The notes: generated by a model from the letters alone, not told the origin. Positions 41,652-51,549 are shown, counted from the first letter of the stretch. The stretch: 64,000 nt of DNA from Terrabacter sp. 28 (GCA_000955875.1 JYOE01000004.1:171355-235354); one strand, 5' to 3'. Numbers and translations are program-made.

Positions 41652-42857
41652 TCAGCGCTGGGTGGGCGGCTCGGGGCTGGACCCCGGAAGGTCCTCGGGG
41701 GCCGCGATGTCGGCCGGCGGCGACGCAGGCGGCGCCGGCGGCAGCGCTCCGGGCGTCGGCGGGGCTGCTGCTGGCGGCGGCGGGACGTCGGCTCCGCCGG
41801 GGCGGACCGGAGGCTGCTGCCGACCGATGGGGGCGGCGTGCTCGGTCGACTCGGCGCTGGCGGCAGCCGCCTGGCCGCGGGCCTCGGCGAGGGCCTTGGC
41901 GGAGTCCTCGAGGATCGTCTCGGCGAAGGCGTCCTCCTCGGCGTCCGTCGTCGGCACCCACGGCTCGTCGTCGTCGCCCTGCCGCGGCTCGGTGCCACCG
42001 AGGGCGTTGCCGATGCCCTTGAGGGCGTCGGTCAGCTCGGAGGGGACGATCCACATCTTGTTGCTGTCGCCGCGCGCGAGCTGCGGGAGCACCTGGAGGT
42101 ACTGGTAGGCGAGCAGCTTCTGGGTCGGCTTGCCGCGGTGAATGGCCGAGAAGACCTGCTGGATGGCGCGGGCCTGGCCCTGGGCCTCCAGGATGCGCGC
42201 CTGGGCGGAACCCTCGGCGCGCAGGATCTGGCTCTGCTTCTCACCCTCGGCGGTGAGGATGGCCGACTGCTTGACGCCCTCGGCGGTGAGGATGGCCGCG
42301 CGACGGTCGCGCTCGGCGCGCATCTGCTTCTCCATCGAGTCCTGCACCGAGTGGGGCGGGTCGATGGCCTTGAGCTCGACACGGTTGACGCGGATGCCCC
42401 ACTTGCCGGTGGCCTCGTCGAGGACTCCGCGCAGCTGGCCGTTGATCTGGTCGCGGCTCGTCAGCGTCTGCTCGAGGTCGAGAGAGCCGATGACGTTGCG
42501 GAGGGTCGTGACCGTCAGCTGCTCGATGCCCTGGATGAAGTTGGCGATCTCGTAGACGGCCGCCTTGGCGTCGATGACGGAGTAGTAGATGACGGTGTCG
42601 ATGCTCACGACGAGGTTGTCGGAGGTGATGACGGGCTGGGGCGGGAACGACACGACCTGCTCACGGAGGTCGATGTTCGCCCGGACCTTGTCGACGAACG
42701 GCACCAGGAAGTGGATGCCGGCCGTGAGGGTCTTGTTGTAGCTGCCGAGCCGCTCGACGATCTGTGCCGTCTGCTGCGGCACGATGCGCACCGTGCGCAG
42801 CACCACGACGATGGCCACGATCACGATGAGGATCGGGATGATGAGTACCGGGTCCAC
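41652..42857 (-). CDS. SPFH/Band 7 protein (paraslipin type)
   Basis: The 401-residue protein has one N-terminal membrane helix, the SPFH domain (TVRIVPQQTAQIVERLGSYN; WGIRVNRVELKAIDPPHSVQ), then a coiled-coil of KQSAILTAEGEKQSQILRAEG type, and a Pro/Ala-rich tail from about residue 335. With the upstream NfeD gene it forms the usual NfeD-stomatin pair, a membrane-domain scaffold. GGGAG lies six bases before the GTG. Confidence 0.92.
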   Translation of the reverse strand: MDPVLIIPILIVIVAIVVVLRTVRIVPQQTAQIVERLGSYNKTLTAGIHFLVPFVDKVRANIDLREQVVSFPPQPVITSDNLVVSIDTVIYYSVIDAKAAVYEIANFIQGIEQLTVTTLRNVIGSLDLEQTLTSRDQINGQLRGVLDEATGKWGIRVNRVELKAIDPPHSVQDSMEKQMRAERDRRAAILTAEGVKQSAILTAEGEKQSQILRAEGSAQARILEAQGQARAIQQVFSAIHRGKPTQKLLAYQYLQVLPQLARGDSNKMWIVPSELTDALKGIGNALGGTEPRQGDDDEPWVPTTDAEEDAFAETILEDSAKALAEARGQAAAASAESTEHAAPIGRQQPPVRPGGADVPPPPAAAPPTPGALPPAPPASPPADIAAPEDLPGSSPEPPTQR

Positions 42858-42937
42858 GGACTACTCCCTGCTCTGTGCGCCCCCGAGGACGCGTGGTCTG
42901 GGCGTCCGGACCGGGCGGCCCGGACGGTTCGTCGGTC

Positions 42938-43399
42938 TCACTCGCCGACGAGGCGAGCGCGGCTGACGACGGCGGTGGCGCCGTCGATCGAGTCGACGAC
43001 CACCTCTTCACCCGGCTCGATGCTGTCGCCGAGGGTGCGGGCCGACCAGGTCTCGCCGGCGAGCTTGACCGTGCCGCCCGCAGGGCTGACGCGGTCGAGG
43101 GCGACCGCCGACCGGCCGATGTTGGCGGCCGCGCCCATGAGCTGCTGTGGGGTGTTGGCCTGAAAGCGTTTCACCAACCAGGGACGCACGATGGCGAGCA
43201 GGGCGACCGCGACCAGGGCCGCGACGACCGCCTGCACGACGGGCGGGGCACCGAACGCGGCAGCGACCGAGCCGCCCACCGCGCCGCCGGCCAGCATGAG
43301 GAAGGTGAAGTCGACGGTCGCGGCCTCGATGGCGACGAGGACGAGCGCCACCCCCAGCCAGACCAGCCACGCGTAGCCCTCGAACACCAGTAGCCCCAT
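42938..43399 (-). CDS. NfeD-like membrane protein
   Basis: A 153-residue protein with about three membrane segments (YAWLVWLGVALVLVAIEAAT; LMLAGGAVGGSVAAAF) and a C-terminal OB-fold domain (VSPAGGTVKLAGETWSAR; EVVVDSIDGATAVV). It is the partner of the SPFH protein 80 bases downstream. ATG 43399 is chosen by family length; a GTG at 43444 would add 15 residues. Confidence 0.87.
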   Translation of the reverse strand: MGLLVFEGYAWLVWLGVALVLVAIEAATVDFTFLMLAGGAVGGSVAAAFGAPPVVQAVVAALVAVALLAIVRPWLVKRFQANTPQQLMGAAANIGRSAVALDRVSPAGGTVKLAGETWSARTLGDSIEPGEEVVVDSIDGATAVVSRARLVGE

Positions 43400-43516
43400 A
43401 TCGTCGAGCCGGCACCGTGAAGACACCGACGTCTCGTGCGTCACACCTGTGACGCTCTCGATTCTGCCTCAGTTCCCTTCGAGGACCTACGAATCGCGGG
43501 CGGTCGCGGGTTGCGA

Positions 43517-44302
43517 TCAGGACTCGGCGCGAGCCGACCAGCGCTCACCGTGCTGCTCGAGCACAAGCGGCAACCCGAAGGTGGCGCTGAGGTTCTCGGC
43601 CGTGAGGGTGAGCGGAATGGGTCCGGCGGCCACGACCTTGCCGTCGCGGATCATCAGCACGTCGGTGAACGACGGTGGGATCTCCTCGACGTGGTGGGTG
43701 ACGAGCACCATCGCCGGCGCCTCGGTGTCGGCGGCGAGGTCACCGAGCCGGCGCACGAGGTCCTCGCGGCCACCGAGGTCGAGACCTGCGGCCGGCTCGT
43801 CGAGCAGCATGAGCTCGGGGTCGGTCATCAGCGCTCGCGCGATCTGCACGCGCTTGCGCTCCCCCTCGCTGAGGGTGCCGAACGCCCGGTCTGCGAGGTG
43901 GTCGGCGCCGAGCGCCTTGAGCAGCTCCATCGCGCGCACGTAGTCCATGTGGTCGTACGTCTCGCGCCAGCGGCCGATGATGCCGTAGGAGGCGGTGACG
44001 ACGACGTTGCCGACGAGCTCCGACGGCGGGATGCGCTCGGCCATCGACGAGCTCGCGAGCCCGACGCGAGGCCGCAGCTCGAAGACGTCGACCGCGCCGA
44101 GGACCTCGCCGAGAATGCCGGCGACGCCGGACGTCGGGTGCATGCGGGCGGCGGCGATCTGCAGCAGCGTCGTCTTGCCGGCACCGTTGGCGCCCAGCAC
44201 GACCCAGCGCTCGCCCTCCTCCACCTCCCAGGTGACGTCGTCGAGCAGCGTCGTCGCACCGCGGCGAACGGTGACTCCGGCGAAGGCGAGGACGTCACTC
44301 AT
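43517..44302 (-). CDS. ABC transporter ATP-binding protein (ModF/YlmA-like)
   Basis: A 261-residue single ABC ATPase: Walker A GANGAGKTT, signature LSEGERKRVQIARAL, Walker B LMLLDEPAAGLD, and H-loop LVTHHVEEIP. No permease gene is adjacent, and the family includes soluble ATPases of uncertain role. TAGGGT lies seven bases before the ATG. Confidence 0.9.
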   Translation of the reverse strand: MSDVLAFAGVTVRRGATTLLDDVTWEVEEGERWVVLGANGAGKTTLLQIAAARMHPTSGVAGILGEVLGAVDVFELRPRVGLASSSMAERIPPSELVGNVVVTASYGIIGRWRETYDHMDYVRAMELLKALGADHLADRAFGTLSEGERKRVQIARALMTDPELMLLDEPAAGLDLGGREDLVRRLGDLAADTEAPAMVLVTHHVEEIPPSFTDVLMIRDGKVVAAGPIPLTLTAENLSATFGLPLVLEQHGERWSARAES

Positions 44303-44362
44303 GGACCAGACCCTATGACACGGTCACCGGGCACCGGTGCGGCGCACCCCTACGATGACGAC
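44303..44362. promoter_or_regulatory. Divergent leaderless promoters
   Basis: TAGGGT reading left ends seven bases before the ABC ATPase ATG. TACGAT at 44351-44356 ends six bases before GTG 44363. Sixty bases separate the two starts. Confidence 0.55.
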
Positions 44363-45127
44363 GTGCCCGAGCTGCCTGCCTCCGTCCGCCTCGCCCTGTG
44401 GGTCACGGCGTCGTGGCACGGAGGTCCGACGACGTCGGAGGCGCTGACCCGGGCCTTCCCCGACCTCGACCACGTGGCCGGTGACCTGGCCCGGCTCGAC
44501 GTCTGGCGCGACCTCGGCGAGCAGGCACTCTTCGTCGCGCTCCCCCGGCCGGGCGACCTCAGCCGTATGCCGCGTGGCTCGGCGGCCGCGACCGCCCACG
44601 CCGCCGACGCCGGCGAGTGCGTCTTCGTCGCCGGCATCGGTGGTGTGCTCGTGCCCACGCTGTCGGAGTTCGGACCCGAGGGCGACATCGGCGTCCGCGC
44701 GGACTGGACGGCCTACGAGGCCGACCCCGTGCCCCGGCACCGCATGGAGATGCTCGACCTGCGAGACGTCGAGCGAGAGCTGATGCACCGGCTGCGCGAG
44801 CACACCGCCCGCTTCGAGCAGGTCGGTGGCCACCCGTGGGGCGACGAGGCCCGCGCCGAGGCGCAGGCCGACCTCGACACCGCGCTCTGGGGCATCCCGC
44901 CCGCGACCCCCGGCCGCGCCCTGCGCATCATGGCCCTCGCCGCCAACCTGTCACGCCTGGCGCACCGGACGGCAGGCCTGACCTCGCTCGGCTCGAGCGG
45001 GCTCGACGCCGGCACTGCGGCGGGCCGGGGAATGCTCCTGCGCAGCCTCGCGGCCGACGCCGACTCGGCGCTCGCCGACGCGACCAACGTCGCGGTCATG
45101 TCGATCGCCGGCTGGCGTCCCGCCTAG
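44363..45127 (+). CDS. Conserved hypothetical actinobacterial protein
   Basis: A 254-residue soluble protein that I do not recognise as a named family. Visible features are LPASVRLALWVTASWHGG at the start, an acidic middle with many Arg/Glu pairs (EMLDLRDVERELMHRLREHTARFE), and an Ala-rich helical end. It has no signal peptide, membrane segment or catalytic motif I can name. The GTG start fits the -10 spacing. Its TAG stop shares bases with the stop of the opposite gene. Confidence 0.75.
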   Translation: MPELPASVRLALWVTASWHGGPTTSEALTRAFPDLDHVAGDLARLDVWRDLGEQALFVALPRPGDLSRMPRGSAAATAHAADAGECVFVAGIGGVLVPTLSEFGPEGDIGVRADWTAYEADPVPRHRMEMLDLRDVERELMHRLREHTARFEQVGGHPWGDEARAEAQADLDTALWGIPPATPGRALRIMALAANLSRLAHRTAGLTSLGSSGLDAGTAAGRGMLLRSLAADADSALADATNVAVMSIAGWRPA

Positions 45128-45552
45128 GCGGACTGCTCCTCGTCCGGTGCCGACGAGCCGAGGACGGCCGTCACTGCGCGCGCGTAGGCGCGCTCGGCGT
45201 CGATGTCGACGTGGCGCTCGAGGTCGTCGTGCGCCCCGCGGATCGTGACGGCATACCCGCCCTCGAGGCGCTCCAGCGAGACGAACGCGTCGCCGAGCAG
45301 GTCACGCAGCTGGTCCTCGCGGGGCAGCCACACGACCTTGTCCTGCTCGACGCTGTCGAGCGCCCACTCGGTCGTGCCGTTGAAGCCGATGACGTCGCCC
45401 GTCTTGAAGTGGTGCACGTCGACGGTGATCTCGCTGATGACGAAGACGTCCTCCTCCATGCCGTTCACCGGGACGACGAAACGGTCGCCCGAGCTGGGCT
45501 CCCAGACGAGGCCGGCGTCGGTGAGCCGTCGGGCGAGTTCGATGGTCAGCAT
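45124..45552 (-). CDS. Conserved hypothetical protein (mis-named CpaE in some annotations)
   Basis: A 142-residue protein: LTIELARRLTDAGLVWEPSSGDRFVV, then VGFNGTTEWALDSVEQ-like sequence (IGFNGTTEWALDSVEQ) and WLPREDQLRDLLGDAF. Related actinobacterial proteins are sometimes labelled pilus assembly protein CpaE; nothing here (no P-loop, no receiver domain) supports that. The stop codon TAG overlaps that of the convergent gene by two bases at a CTAG. Confidence 0.8.
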   Translation of the reverse strand: MLTIELARRLTDAGLVWEPSSGDRFVVPVNGMEEDVFVISEITVDVHHFKTGDVIGFNGTTEWALDSVEQDKVVWLPREDQLRDLLGDAFVSLERLEGGYAVTIRGAHDDLERHVDIDAERAYARAVTAVLGSSAPDEEQSA

Positions 45553-45605
45553 GCTCCATCGTCACATCCGGCCGGTCACGGGCCAAGAAACCCTAGATTT
45601 GTTCC

Positions 45606-46355
45606 GTGACCGACCAGAGCGAGAAGACCGAGCGCCCCCGCCTGACCTCCCTCGACGAGACGAGCTTCGACACCGTGCTCTGCGTCGTCGCGCATCCCGA
45701 CGACCTCGAGTACGGCACGGCCGCCGCGGTCGACAAGTGGGTGCGGGCCGGCAAGACGGTGACCTACCTGCTCGTCACCCGCGGCGAGGCCGGCATCGAC
45801 ACCATGGCACCGGCGGAGGCCGGGCCGCTGCGCGAGGGCGAGGAGCGCGAGGGGGCGGCCCGGGTCGGGGTCGACGTCGTGGAGTTCCTCGACGGCTTCA
45901 CCGACGGCGTCGTCGAGTACGGGCTGCCGCTCCGGCGCGCGATCGCCCGCGAGATCCGCATCCGGCGCCCGGACCTCGTGGTCTCGACGACCTACGCCGA
46001 CCACTTCCCCGGCGGGTTCGTCAACCAGGCCGACCACCGCGCGGTCGGGCTCGCCACCGTCGACGCGAAGGCCGACGCGGGCAACCGGTGGATCTTTCCC
46101 GACCTGCTCGACGAGGGGCACGAGCCGTGGCAGGTCAAGCAGCTCTTCGTCACCGCGGATCCCGAGCCGACCCACTTCGTCGACACGTCCGACCACTTCG
46201 AGGCCGCCGTCGCCTCGCTCGAGGCCCACGACGCCTACCTCGCCGCGCTCGGCCCGGACTACCCGAAGCCGCGGGACCTGCTGCAGATGATCCTCGGAGG
46301 TCCGGCCGAGGTGACCGGGGCGACCTACTCCCTGGCGGGACGCCTCATCGGGTGA
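45606..46355 (+). CDS. PIG-L family deacetylase
   Basis: A 249-residue LmbE/PIG-L zinc deacetylase. The metal and catalytic motif AHPDDLEYG lies near residue 29 and the third ligand in NQADHRAVG near 140. The family includes MshB and Mca of mycothiol metabolism, but this sequence is closer to the general group. TAGATT lies six bases before the GTG. Its last 11 bases overlap the end of the convergent kinase gene. Confidence 0.88.
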   Translation: MTDQSEKTERPRLTSLDETSFDTVLCVVAHPDDLEYGTAAAVDKWVRAGKTVTYLLVTRGEAGIDTMAPAEAGPLREGEEREGAARVGVDVVEFLDGFTDGVVEYGLPLRRAIAREIRIRRPDLVVSTTYADHFPGGFVNQADHRAVGLATVDAKADAGNRWIFPDLLDEGHEPWQVKQLFVTADPEPTHFVDTSDHFEAAVASLEAHDAYLAALGPDYPKPRDLLQMILGGPAEVTGATYSLAGRLIG

Positions 46356-47277
46356 CGAGCGTCTCGACCAGCGGGCGCAGGGCGCGGGCCCGCCGGGCCT
46401 GCCAGGCGCGCATGGTCGGAGCGGACGGCACCGGGTCGCGCAGCGAGTTGTGCCGGAACATGCCGATCATCGCGACGACGAATCGTGTTGCCTCGTAAGG
46501 CAGTCCGGAGAGGATCCCCTTGGCGGCGCGCAGGGCCACCGCGTCTCCCCCGACGTGCCCGCAGGCCACGACGTCGGCGGCCAGGCAGGCCGTGTCGAGC
46601 CACGGCGCTCCGATCGCCGCGTGCGCCCAGTCGACGAGCCAGACGCCCTCGTCGTGCTCCACGACGTTGTCGCACCGGACGTCGAGGTGGACCGCGTGCG
46701 GGCCGGCGGTCCAGGTGCGCCAGCCGCGGCTCATGGCGACGAGCGGGCCGAGGCGCTCCCGCTCCCAGGGATCGAGCACCTCGCCGGCATCCGGACGCTC
46801 GGCGAGGAGCTCCCAGCCGTCGAGCGCGGGGAGGCGGTCGACCGCCGGCGGGAGTCCGTGCACGTCGGTGTGCGCGGAGAGGACTGCCACCGCCCCGGTG
46901 GCCGCGGCGAGGTGCTGCGACCGCCACGGCGGCCCCACGGCCCTCCCCGATGCGGCCTCGGTCACGATGACGACCCAGTCGCCGTGCACGACGTGCGCCA
47001 CGAGAGGGGCGTGCGGCACGTCGTCGGGGACTCGTGCGAGCACCTCGATCTCGCGCGTGTAGAGCCCGTGCGCCTTCGCACTCTGTTGGGCTGCAACGGC
47101 TTTCGCGAAGACCTGGCGTCCGTCCCCCAACGCCAGGACCGCCGCCGGCCCGGGCGGCATGCCGCCGTGGACGGCCTCGACCCCGACGATCGGCGCGTCC
47201 AGGACTCGCTCGACCGCGCGGACCAGCGATCGTGGGGCATCCGCCCAGACGGATCGTGCGGTGAAGCCTGCCGGCAT
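46345..47277 (-). CDS. Aminoglycoside-phosphotransferase-fold kinase
   Basis: A 310-residue APH-type kinase: catalytic loop VHLDVRCDNVV (about 198) and metal site WLVDWAHAAIGAPWLD (about 213). The N-lobe carries QVFAKAVAA with the ATP-binding Lys. The start overlaps the glgA stop by one base (TGATG), so it is translationally coupled to glgA. This suggests a sugar or glycogen-related substrate rather than an antibiotic; that is an inference. It is shorter than maltokinase Mak. Confidence 0.82.
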   Translation of the reverse strand: MPAGFTARSVWADAPRSLVRAVERVLDAPIVGVEAVHGGMPPGPAAVLALGDGRQVFAKAVAAQQSAKAHGLYTREIEVLARVPDDVPHAPLVAHVVHGDWVVIVTEAASGRAVGPPWRSQHLAAATGAVAVLSAHTDVHGLPPAVDRLPALDGWELLAERPDAGEVLDPWERERLGPLVAMSRGWRTWTAGPHAVHLDVRCDNVVEHDEGVWLVDWAHAAIGAPWLDTACLAADVVACGHVGGDAVALRAAKGILSGLPYEATRFVVAMIGMFRHNSLRDPVPSAPTMRAWQARRARALRPLVETLVTR

Positions 47278-48479
47278 CAGCCGCCGAGGACTGCCCGGTA
47301 GACCTCGAGGGTGCGGTCACCGATCGACGCCCACGAGAAGGAGTCGACCGCTCGCGCGCGGCCGGCCTGCCCGAAAGCGCGCGCCCGGTCGACGTCGGAC
47401 ACCGCGTCGGTGAGGGCCGCAGCCAGGTCGGAGACGAACCGGTCGGGGTCGACCGGGGTTCCGGTGCCGTCGGTCACCTGCTCGATGGGCACGAGCCAGC
47501 CGGTCTCGCCGTCCACGACGACCTCGGGGATGCCACCGGTCGCGGTGGCCACCACCGCGAGCTCACACGCCATGGCCTCGAGGTTGACGATGCCGAGCGG
47601 CTCGTAGACCGAGGGGCACGCGAAGACGGTGCCGTGGCTCAGCAGGGCGACGACCTCGTTGCGCGGCAGCATGTCGGGGATCCAAACGACACCCTCGCGC
47701 TGGGCCCGCAGCTCGTTCATCAGCCCCTCGACCTCCGCCAGGATCTCGGGCGTGTCGGGCGCGCCGGCGCAGAGCACGATCTGGACGTCCGGCGGCAGCT
47801 GGGCGCAGGCCCGGAGCAGGTAGGGCAGGCCCTTCTGGCGGGTGATGCGCCCGACGAAGACGACCGACCGCTTGTCGGGGTCGACGCCGTGCTTGCGGAC
47901 GATGTCGGCGGCCTCGGGTGAGCGGTCGGCCTGCCACAGCTGCGCGTCGATCCCGTTGTGCACCACGTGGACTCGCGACGGGTCGAGCGACGGGTAGCTG
48001 CGCAGGATGTCGTCACGCATGCCCGCGCTGACGGCCACGACACCGGCGGCCGACTCGTAGGCGGTGCGCTCGGCCCACGACGACACGCGGTAGCCGCCAC
48101 CGAGCTGCTCGGCCTTCCAGGGCCGCATCGGCTCGAGCGAGTGCGCGGTCACGACGTGCGGCATACCTCCGAGGAGCGACGCGAGGTGCCCGGCCATGTT
48201 GGCGTACCACGTGTGGGAGTGCACGAGGTCGGCGCCGACGCAGTCGCCGGCCATGGCGACGTCGACGCCGAGCGTCTGCATGGCTGCGTTGCTGCTCGCC
48301 AGCTCGGTGAGGTCGGCGTATGCCGTCGTGCCGGCCTCGTCGCGCGGCGCGCCGAAGCAGCGCACCTGCACGTCGATGTCGCCGCGGGCCCGCAGCGCCC
48401 GGACGAGCTCGGCCACGTGGACGCCGGCGCCTCCGTAGATGGCGGGCGGGTACTCCTTGCTGAGGATGTCGACGCGCAC
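47277..48479 (-). CDS. glgA: Glycogen synthase / maltose-1-phosphate synthase, actinobacterial type
   Basis: A 400-residue GT4 glycosyltransferase: SKEYPPAIYGGAGVHVAEL at the N-terminus, HSHTWYANMAGHLAS, HNGIDAQLW, VGRITRQKGLPYLL and the EX7E motif in CPSVYEPLGIVNLEAMACE. The 400-residue GT4 form in actinobacteria corresponds to the Rv1212c (GlgM) type, which makes maltose 1-phosphate from ADP-glucose. It is divergent to glgC, which supplies ADP-glucose. TAGGGT lies six bases before the GTG. Confidence 0.92.
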   Translation of the reverse strand: MRVDILSKEYPPAIYGGAGVHVAELVRALRARGDIDVQVRCFGAPRDEAGTTAYADLTELASSNAAMQTLGVDVAMAGDCVGADLVHSHTWYANMAGHLASLLGGMPHVVTAHSLEPMRPWKAEQLGGGYRVSSWAERTAYESAAGVVAVSAGMRDDILRSYPSLDPSRVHVVHNGIDAQLWQADRSPEAADIVRKHGVDPDKRSVVFVGRITRQKGLPYLLRACAQLPPDVQIVLCAGAPDTPEILAEVEGLMNELRAQREGVVWIPDMLPRNEVVALLSHGTVFACPSVYEPLGIVNLEAMACELAVVATATGGIPEVVVDGETGWLVPIEQVTDGTGTPVDPDRFVSDLAAALTDAVSDVDRARAFGQAGRARAVDSFSWASIGDRTLEVYRAVLGG

Positions 48480-48581
48480 ACCTCGACCCTAGTGCCGCCG
48501 CAATCCCAGAGAGCGAAAAGCTCTGGCGATCTTGCGTGCTGAACCTGTCGAGGCGCCGGAGCCTGCCCTAGGGTGGCGAGC
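48480..48581. promoter_or_regulatory. Divergent glgA/glgC promoter region
   Basis: TAGGGT reading left ends six bases before the glgA GTG. TAGGGT at 48569-48574 ends seven bases before the glgC ATG. The 102-base gap also holds an AT-richer stretch (AGAGAGCGAAAAGCT, 48510-48524) that could hold a regulator site. I see no clear palindrome. Confidence 0.55.
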
Positions 48582-49841
48582 ATGGCCCGACGAAGCCCAG
48601 CCGCTGGTCCGAAGGTTCTTGCGATCGTGCTCGCCGGGGGTGAGGGCAAGCGGTTGATGCCGCTCACCGCCGACCGGGCCAAACCAGCGGTGCCGTTCGC
48701 CGGCATCTACCGCCTCATCGACCTCGCCCTGTCGAACGTCGTCAACTCCGGCTACCTCCAGGTCGTCGTGCTGACGCAGTACAAGTCGCACAGCCTCGAC
48801 GCCCACGTCACCAAGACGTGGCGCATGTCGACGCTCCTCGGCAACTACGTCACGACGGTGCCGGCGCAGCAGCGCGTCGACAAGAACTGGTACCTCGGCA
48901 GCGCCGACGCGATCTACCAGAGCCTCAACCTCATGCACGACGAGCGGCCCGACATCGTCGTCGTCGTCGGCGCCGACCACGTCTACCGCATGGACTTCAG
49001 CGCCATGGTCGAGCAACACATCGAGTCGGGCGCCGCGTGCACGGTCGCCGCGATCCGGCAGCCGATCTCGCTCGCCAACCAGTTCGGGGTCATCGAGGTC
49101 GACGACGCCGACCCGTCGAAGATCGCCGCGTTCCTCGAGAAGCCCAGCGACCCGAAGGGCCTGCCCGACAACCCGGCCGAGGTGCTGGCCTCGATGGGCA
49201 ACTACGTCTTCACCGCCGACGCCCTCGAGGCCGCGGTGACGGCCGACCACGACGACGCGGACTCCAACCACGACATGGGCGGCGACATCGTGCCCTACTT
49301 CGTCTCGCGGGGCGAGGCCGGCGTCTACGACTTCAAGGACAACGAGGTGCCCGGGGCGACCGACCGCGACCGCGGCTACTGGCGTGACGTCGGCACCATC
49401 GAGTCCTACTACGACGCCCACATGGACCTCATCTCGATCCACCCGGTCTTCAACCTCTACAACTACGAGTGGCCGATCTACACGCAGCACAGCCCCTACC
49501 CGCCGGCGAAGTTCGTGCACGGCAGCGGTGACCGCATCGGTGAGGCGCTCAACTCGGCGGTCTCCCCCGGCGTCGTCGTCTCCGGCGCCCACATCTACGC
49601 GTCGGTGCTGTCGCCGCTCGTGCACGTCCACTCCTACGCGAGCATCCAGGGGTCGGTGCTGCTCGACGGCGTCCAGGTGCAGCGGCACGCACAGATCCGC
49701 CGCGCGATCATCGACAAGAACGTCGTCATCCCCGAGGGCTGCCAGATCGGCATCGACCACGAGTACGACCGGGCACGGGGCTTCCACGTCACCGACACCG
49801 GGATCGTCGTCGTCGGCAAGGGCCAGGTCGTCACCCGGTGA
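48582..49841 (+). CDS. glgC: Glucose-1-phosphate adenylyltransferase
   Basis: A 419-residue ADP-glucose pyrophosphorylase: [26 protein letters not shown] (nucleotide-binding and activator site), [12 protein letters not shown] (catalytic Asp), [13 protein letters not shown] and a C-terminal left-handed beta-helix ([20 protein letters not shown]). It makes ADP-glucose for glycogen and maltose 1-phosphate. TAGGGT lies seven bases before the ATG. The GTGA at the end overlaps the next gene. Confidence 0.96.
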   Translation: MARRSPAAGPKVLAIVLAGGEGKRLMPLTADRAKPAVPFAGIYRLIDLALSNVVNSGYLQVVVLTQYKSHSLDAHVTKTWRMSTLLGNYVTTVPAQQRVDKNWYLGSADAIYQSLNLMHDERPDIVVVVGADHVYRMDFSAMVEQHIESGAACTVAAIRQPISLANQFGVIEVDDADPSKIAAFLEKPSDPKGLPDNPAEVLASMGNYVFTADALEAAVTADHDDADSNHDMGGDIVPYFVSRGEAGVYDFKDNEVPGATDRDRGYWRDVGTIESYYDAHMDLISIHPVFNLYNYEWPIYTQHSPYPPAKFVHGSGDRIGEALNSAVSPGVVVSGAHIYASVLSPLVHVHSYASIQGSVLLDGVQVQRHAQIRRAIIDKNVVIPEGCQIGIDHEYDRARGFHVTDTGIVVVGKGQVVTR

Positions 49842-50722
49842 CCCCGGCGACCGACGAGGCGCCGGCAGCGCCCGCGAGCTCCGTCGACGCCCGGCCGGCG
49901 CGGGTGGGCATCCAGATCCCGCCGCAGCACGCGACGTGGGCGCAGATCCGCAGCACGGCCGCGACGCTCGAGGAGATGGGCGTCGACGTCCTCCTCAACT
50001 GGGACCACTTCTTCCCGCTGAGCGGCGACCCCGGCGGCCTGCACTTCGAGTGCTGGACGATGCTCGGCGCATGGGCCGAGTCGACCGAGCGCGTCGAGAT
50101 CGGCGCCCTCGTGACGTGCAACAGCTACCGCAACCCGAGCCTGCTCGCCGACATGGCCCGCACGGTCGACCACATGAGCGAGGGACGGCTGATCCTCGGC
50201 ATCGGCTCGGGCTGGAAGCAGCTCGACTACGACGAGTACGGCTACGAGTTCGGCACGGCCGGTGGTCGGCTCGACAACCTGGCCCGTGACCTGCCGATCA
50301 TCCGCGACCGCTGGGCCAGGCTCAACCCGCCTCCCACGCGCGACATCCCCATCCTCATCGGCGGCGGCGGCGAGAAGAAGACGCTGCGCATCGTCGCCGA
50401 GCACGCATCGATCTGGCACGGCTTCGGCGCACCTGCCGAGATCGCCCACAAGCACCGGGTGCTCGACGAGTGGTGCGCGCGCCGCGGCCGCGACCCGCTC
50501 GAGATCGAGCGGTCGGCGGGGGTCGCCTTCGTGCCGGGACGCAACCCCGACCAGTCCGGCGACTACGCCGGCAACGCGCAGCAGCTCCACGACATCGGCA
50601 CCCGCCTCTTCACCGCGAGCGTCGCGGCCGCGCACCCCGACCTGGCGCGCGTGCGAGACCTGCTCCAGTGGCGCGACGAGGTCAACGCCACACGCCAGAG
50701 GTCGACCGCAGCGCCTGCCTGA
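49838..50722 (+). CDS. LLM-class F420-dependent oxidoreductase
   Basis: A 294-residue luciferase-like protein with [50 protein letters not shown] and [15 protein letters not shown]. This is the F420-dependent group common in actinobacteria. It overlaps glgC by four bases (GTGA), so it is co-translated with glgC, although no metabolic link is evident. Confidence 0.88.
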   Translation: MTPATDEAPAAPASSVDARPARVGIQIPPQHATWAQIRSTAATLEEMGVDVLLNWDHFFPLSGDPGGLHFECWTMLGAWAESTERVEIGALVTCNSYRNPSLLADMARTVDHMSEGRLILGIGSGWKQLDYDEYGYEFGTAGGRLDNLARDLPIIRDRWARLNPPPTRDIPILIGGGGEKKTLRIVAEHASIWHGFGAPAEIAHKHRVLDEWCARRGRDPLEIERSAGVAFVPGRNPDQSGDYAGNAQQLHDIGTRLFTASVAAAHPDLARVRDLLQWRDEVNATRQRSTAAPA

Positions 50723-50737
50723 GGGTATGGACCCGTC

Positions 50738-51469
50738 ATGCTGACCGCGACCTTCTGGGGCCTGGTGGGCGGGGCCGCCCTGCTCGTCGGGGCCCTGCTC
50801 GGCCTCTACGCGCACGCCTCCAACCGTGTCATCGGCATCGTCATGGCCTTCGGCTCGGGCGTGCTCATCAGTGCTGTGGCCTTCGAGCTGACCGAGGAGG
50901 CCTTCCGGTCAGGCGGCACGCTGCCCGTCGTGCTCGGCCTCGTGGGCGGGTCGCTCGTCTTCTTCGTCGGCGACTGGCTCATCGACCGGCGCGGCGGCCA
51001 CCGGCGCAAGAGCCCGACCGGCACGCCGCAGCAGGGCGCGGGCGCGATGGCGCTCGTCCTCGGTGCGCTGCTCGACGGCATACCCGAGTCGGCCGCCATC
51101 GGCGTCAGCATCCTCAGCGGCGGCGAGGTCGGCATCGCAATGGTGGCGGCGGTCTTCCTCTCCAACGTGCCCGAGTCGATGTCGGCGAGTGCCGGGCTCA
51201 AGCGCGCCGGGCGCTCGAGCGGCCAGGTGCTGCGGCTGTGGCTCACCGTGACCCTCGCCTCCGGACTGGCGGCCGGTGCCGGCTACGTGCTGCTGCAGGG
51301 CGCCTCGCCCGCGGTCGTGGCGGGCATCCAGACCTTCGCCGCCGGGGCGATCATCACGATGCTGGCCGACACGATGATCCCCGAGGCGACCGAGCACGCC
51401 GGCCGGCTCGTGGGCCTCGTCACGATGATCGGCTTCGCCCTCGCCTTCCTGCTCAGCGCGCTCGGCTGA
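50738..51469 (+). CDS. ZIP-family metal transporter
   Basis: A 243-residue membrane protein with about seven or eight helices and the ZIP helix-4/5 motifs: LDGIPESAAIGVS and SNVPESMSASAGL. The cytoplasmic loop is short and basic (DRRGGHRRKSP). It likely moves zinc or another divalent ion. TATGGA lies six bases before the ATG. Confidence 0.87.
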   Translation: MLTATFWGLVGGAALLVGALLGLYAHASNRVIGIVMAFGSGVLISAVAFELTEEAFRSGGTLPVVLGLVGGSLVFFVGDWLIDRRGGHRRKSPTGTPQQGAGAMALVLGALLDGIPESAAIGVSILSGGEVGIAMVAAVFLSNVPESMSASAGLKRAGRSSGQVLRLWLTVTLASGLAAGAGYVLLQGASPAVVAGIQTFAAGAIITMLADTMIPEATEHAGRLVGLVTMIGFALAFLLSALG

Positions 51470-51549
51470 GACGGCGCTCACCACGCCCGAGCCGCCGTAT
51501 GCCGGATGGCGAGGTGGCGCCCGCCCGTGCCGTCACTACGCTGACGCGG

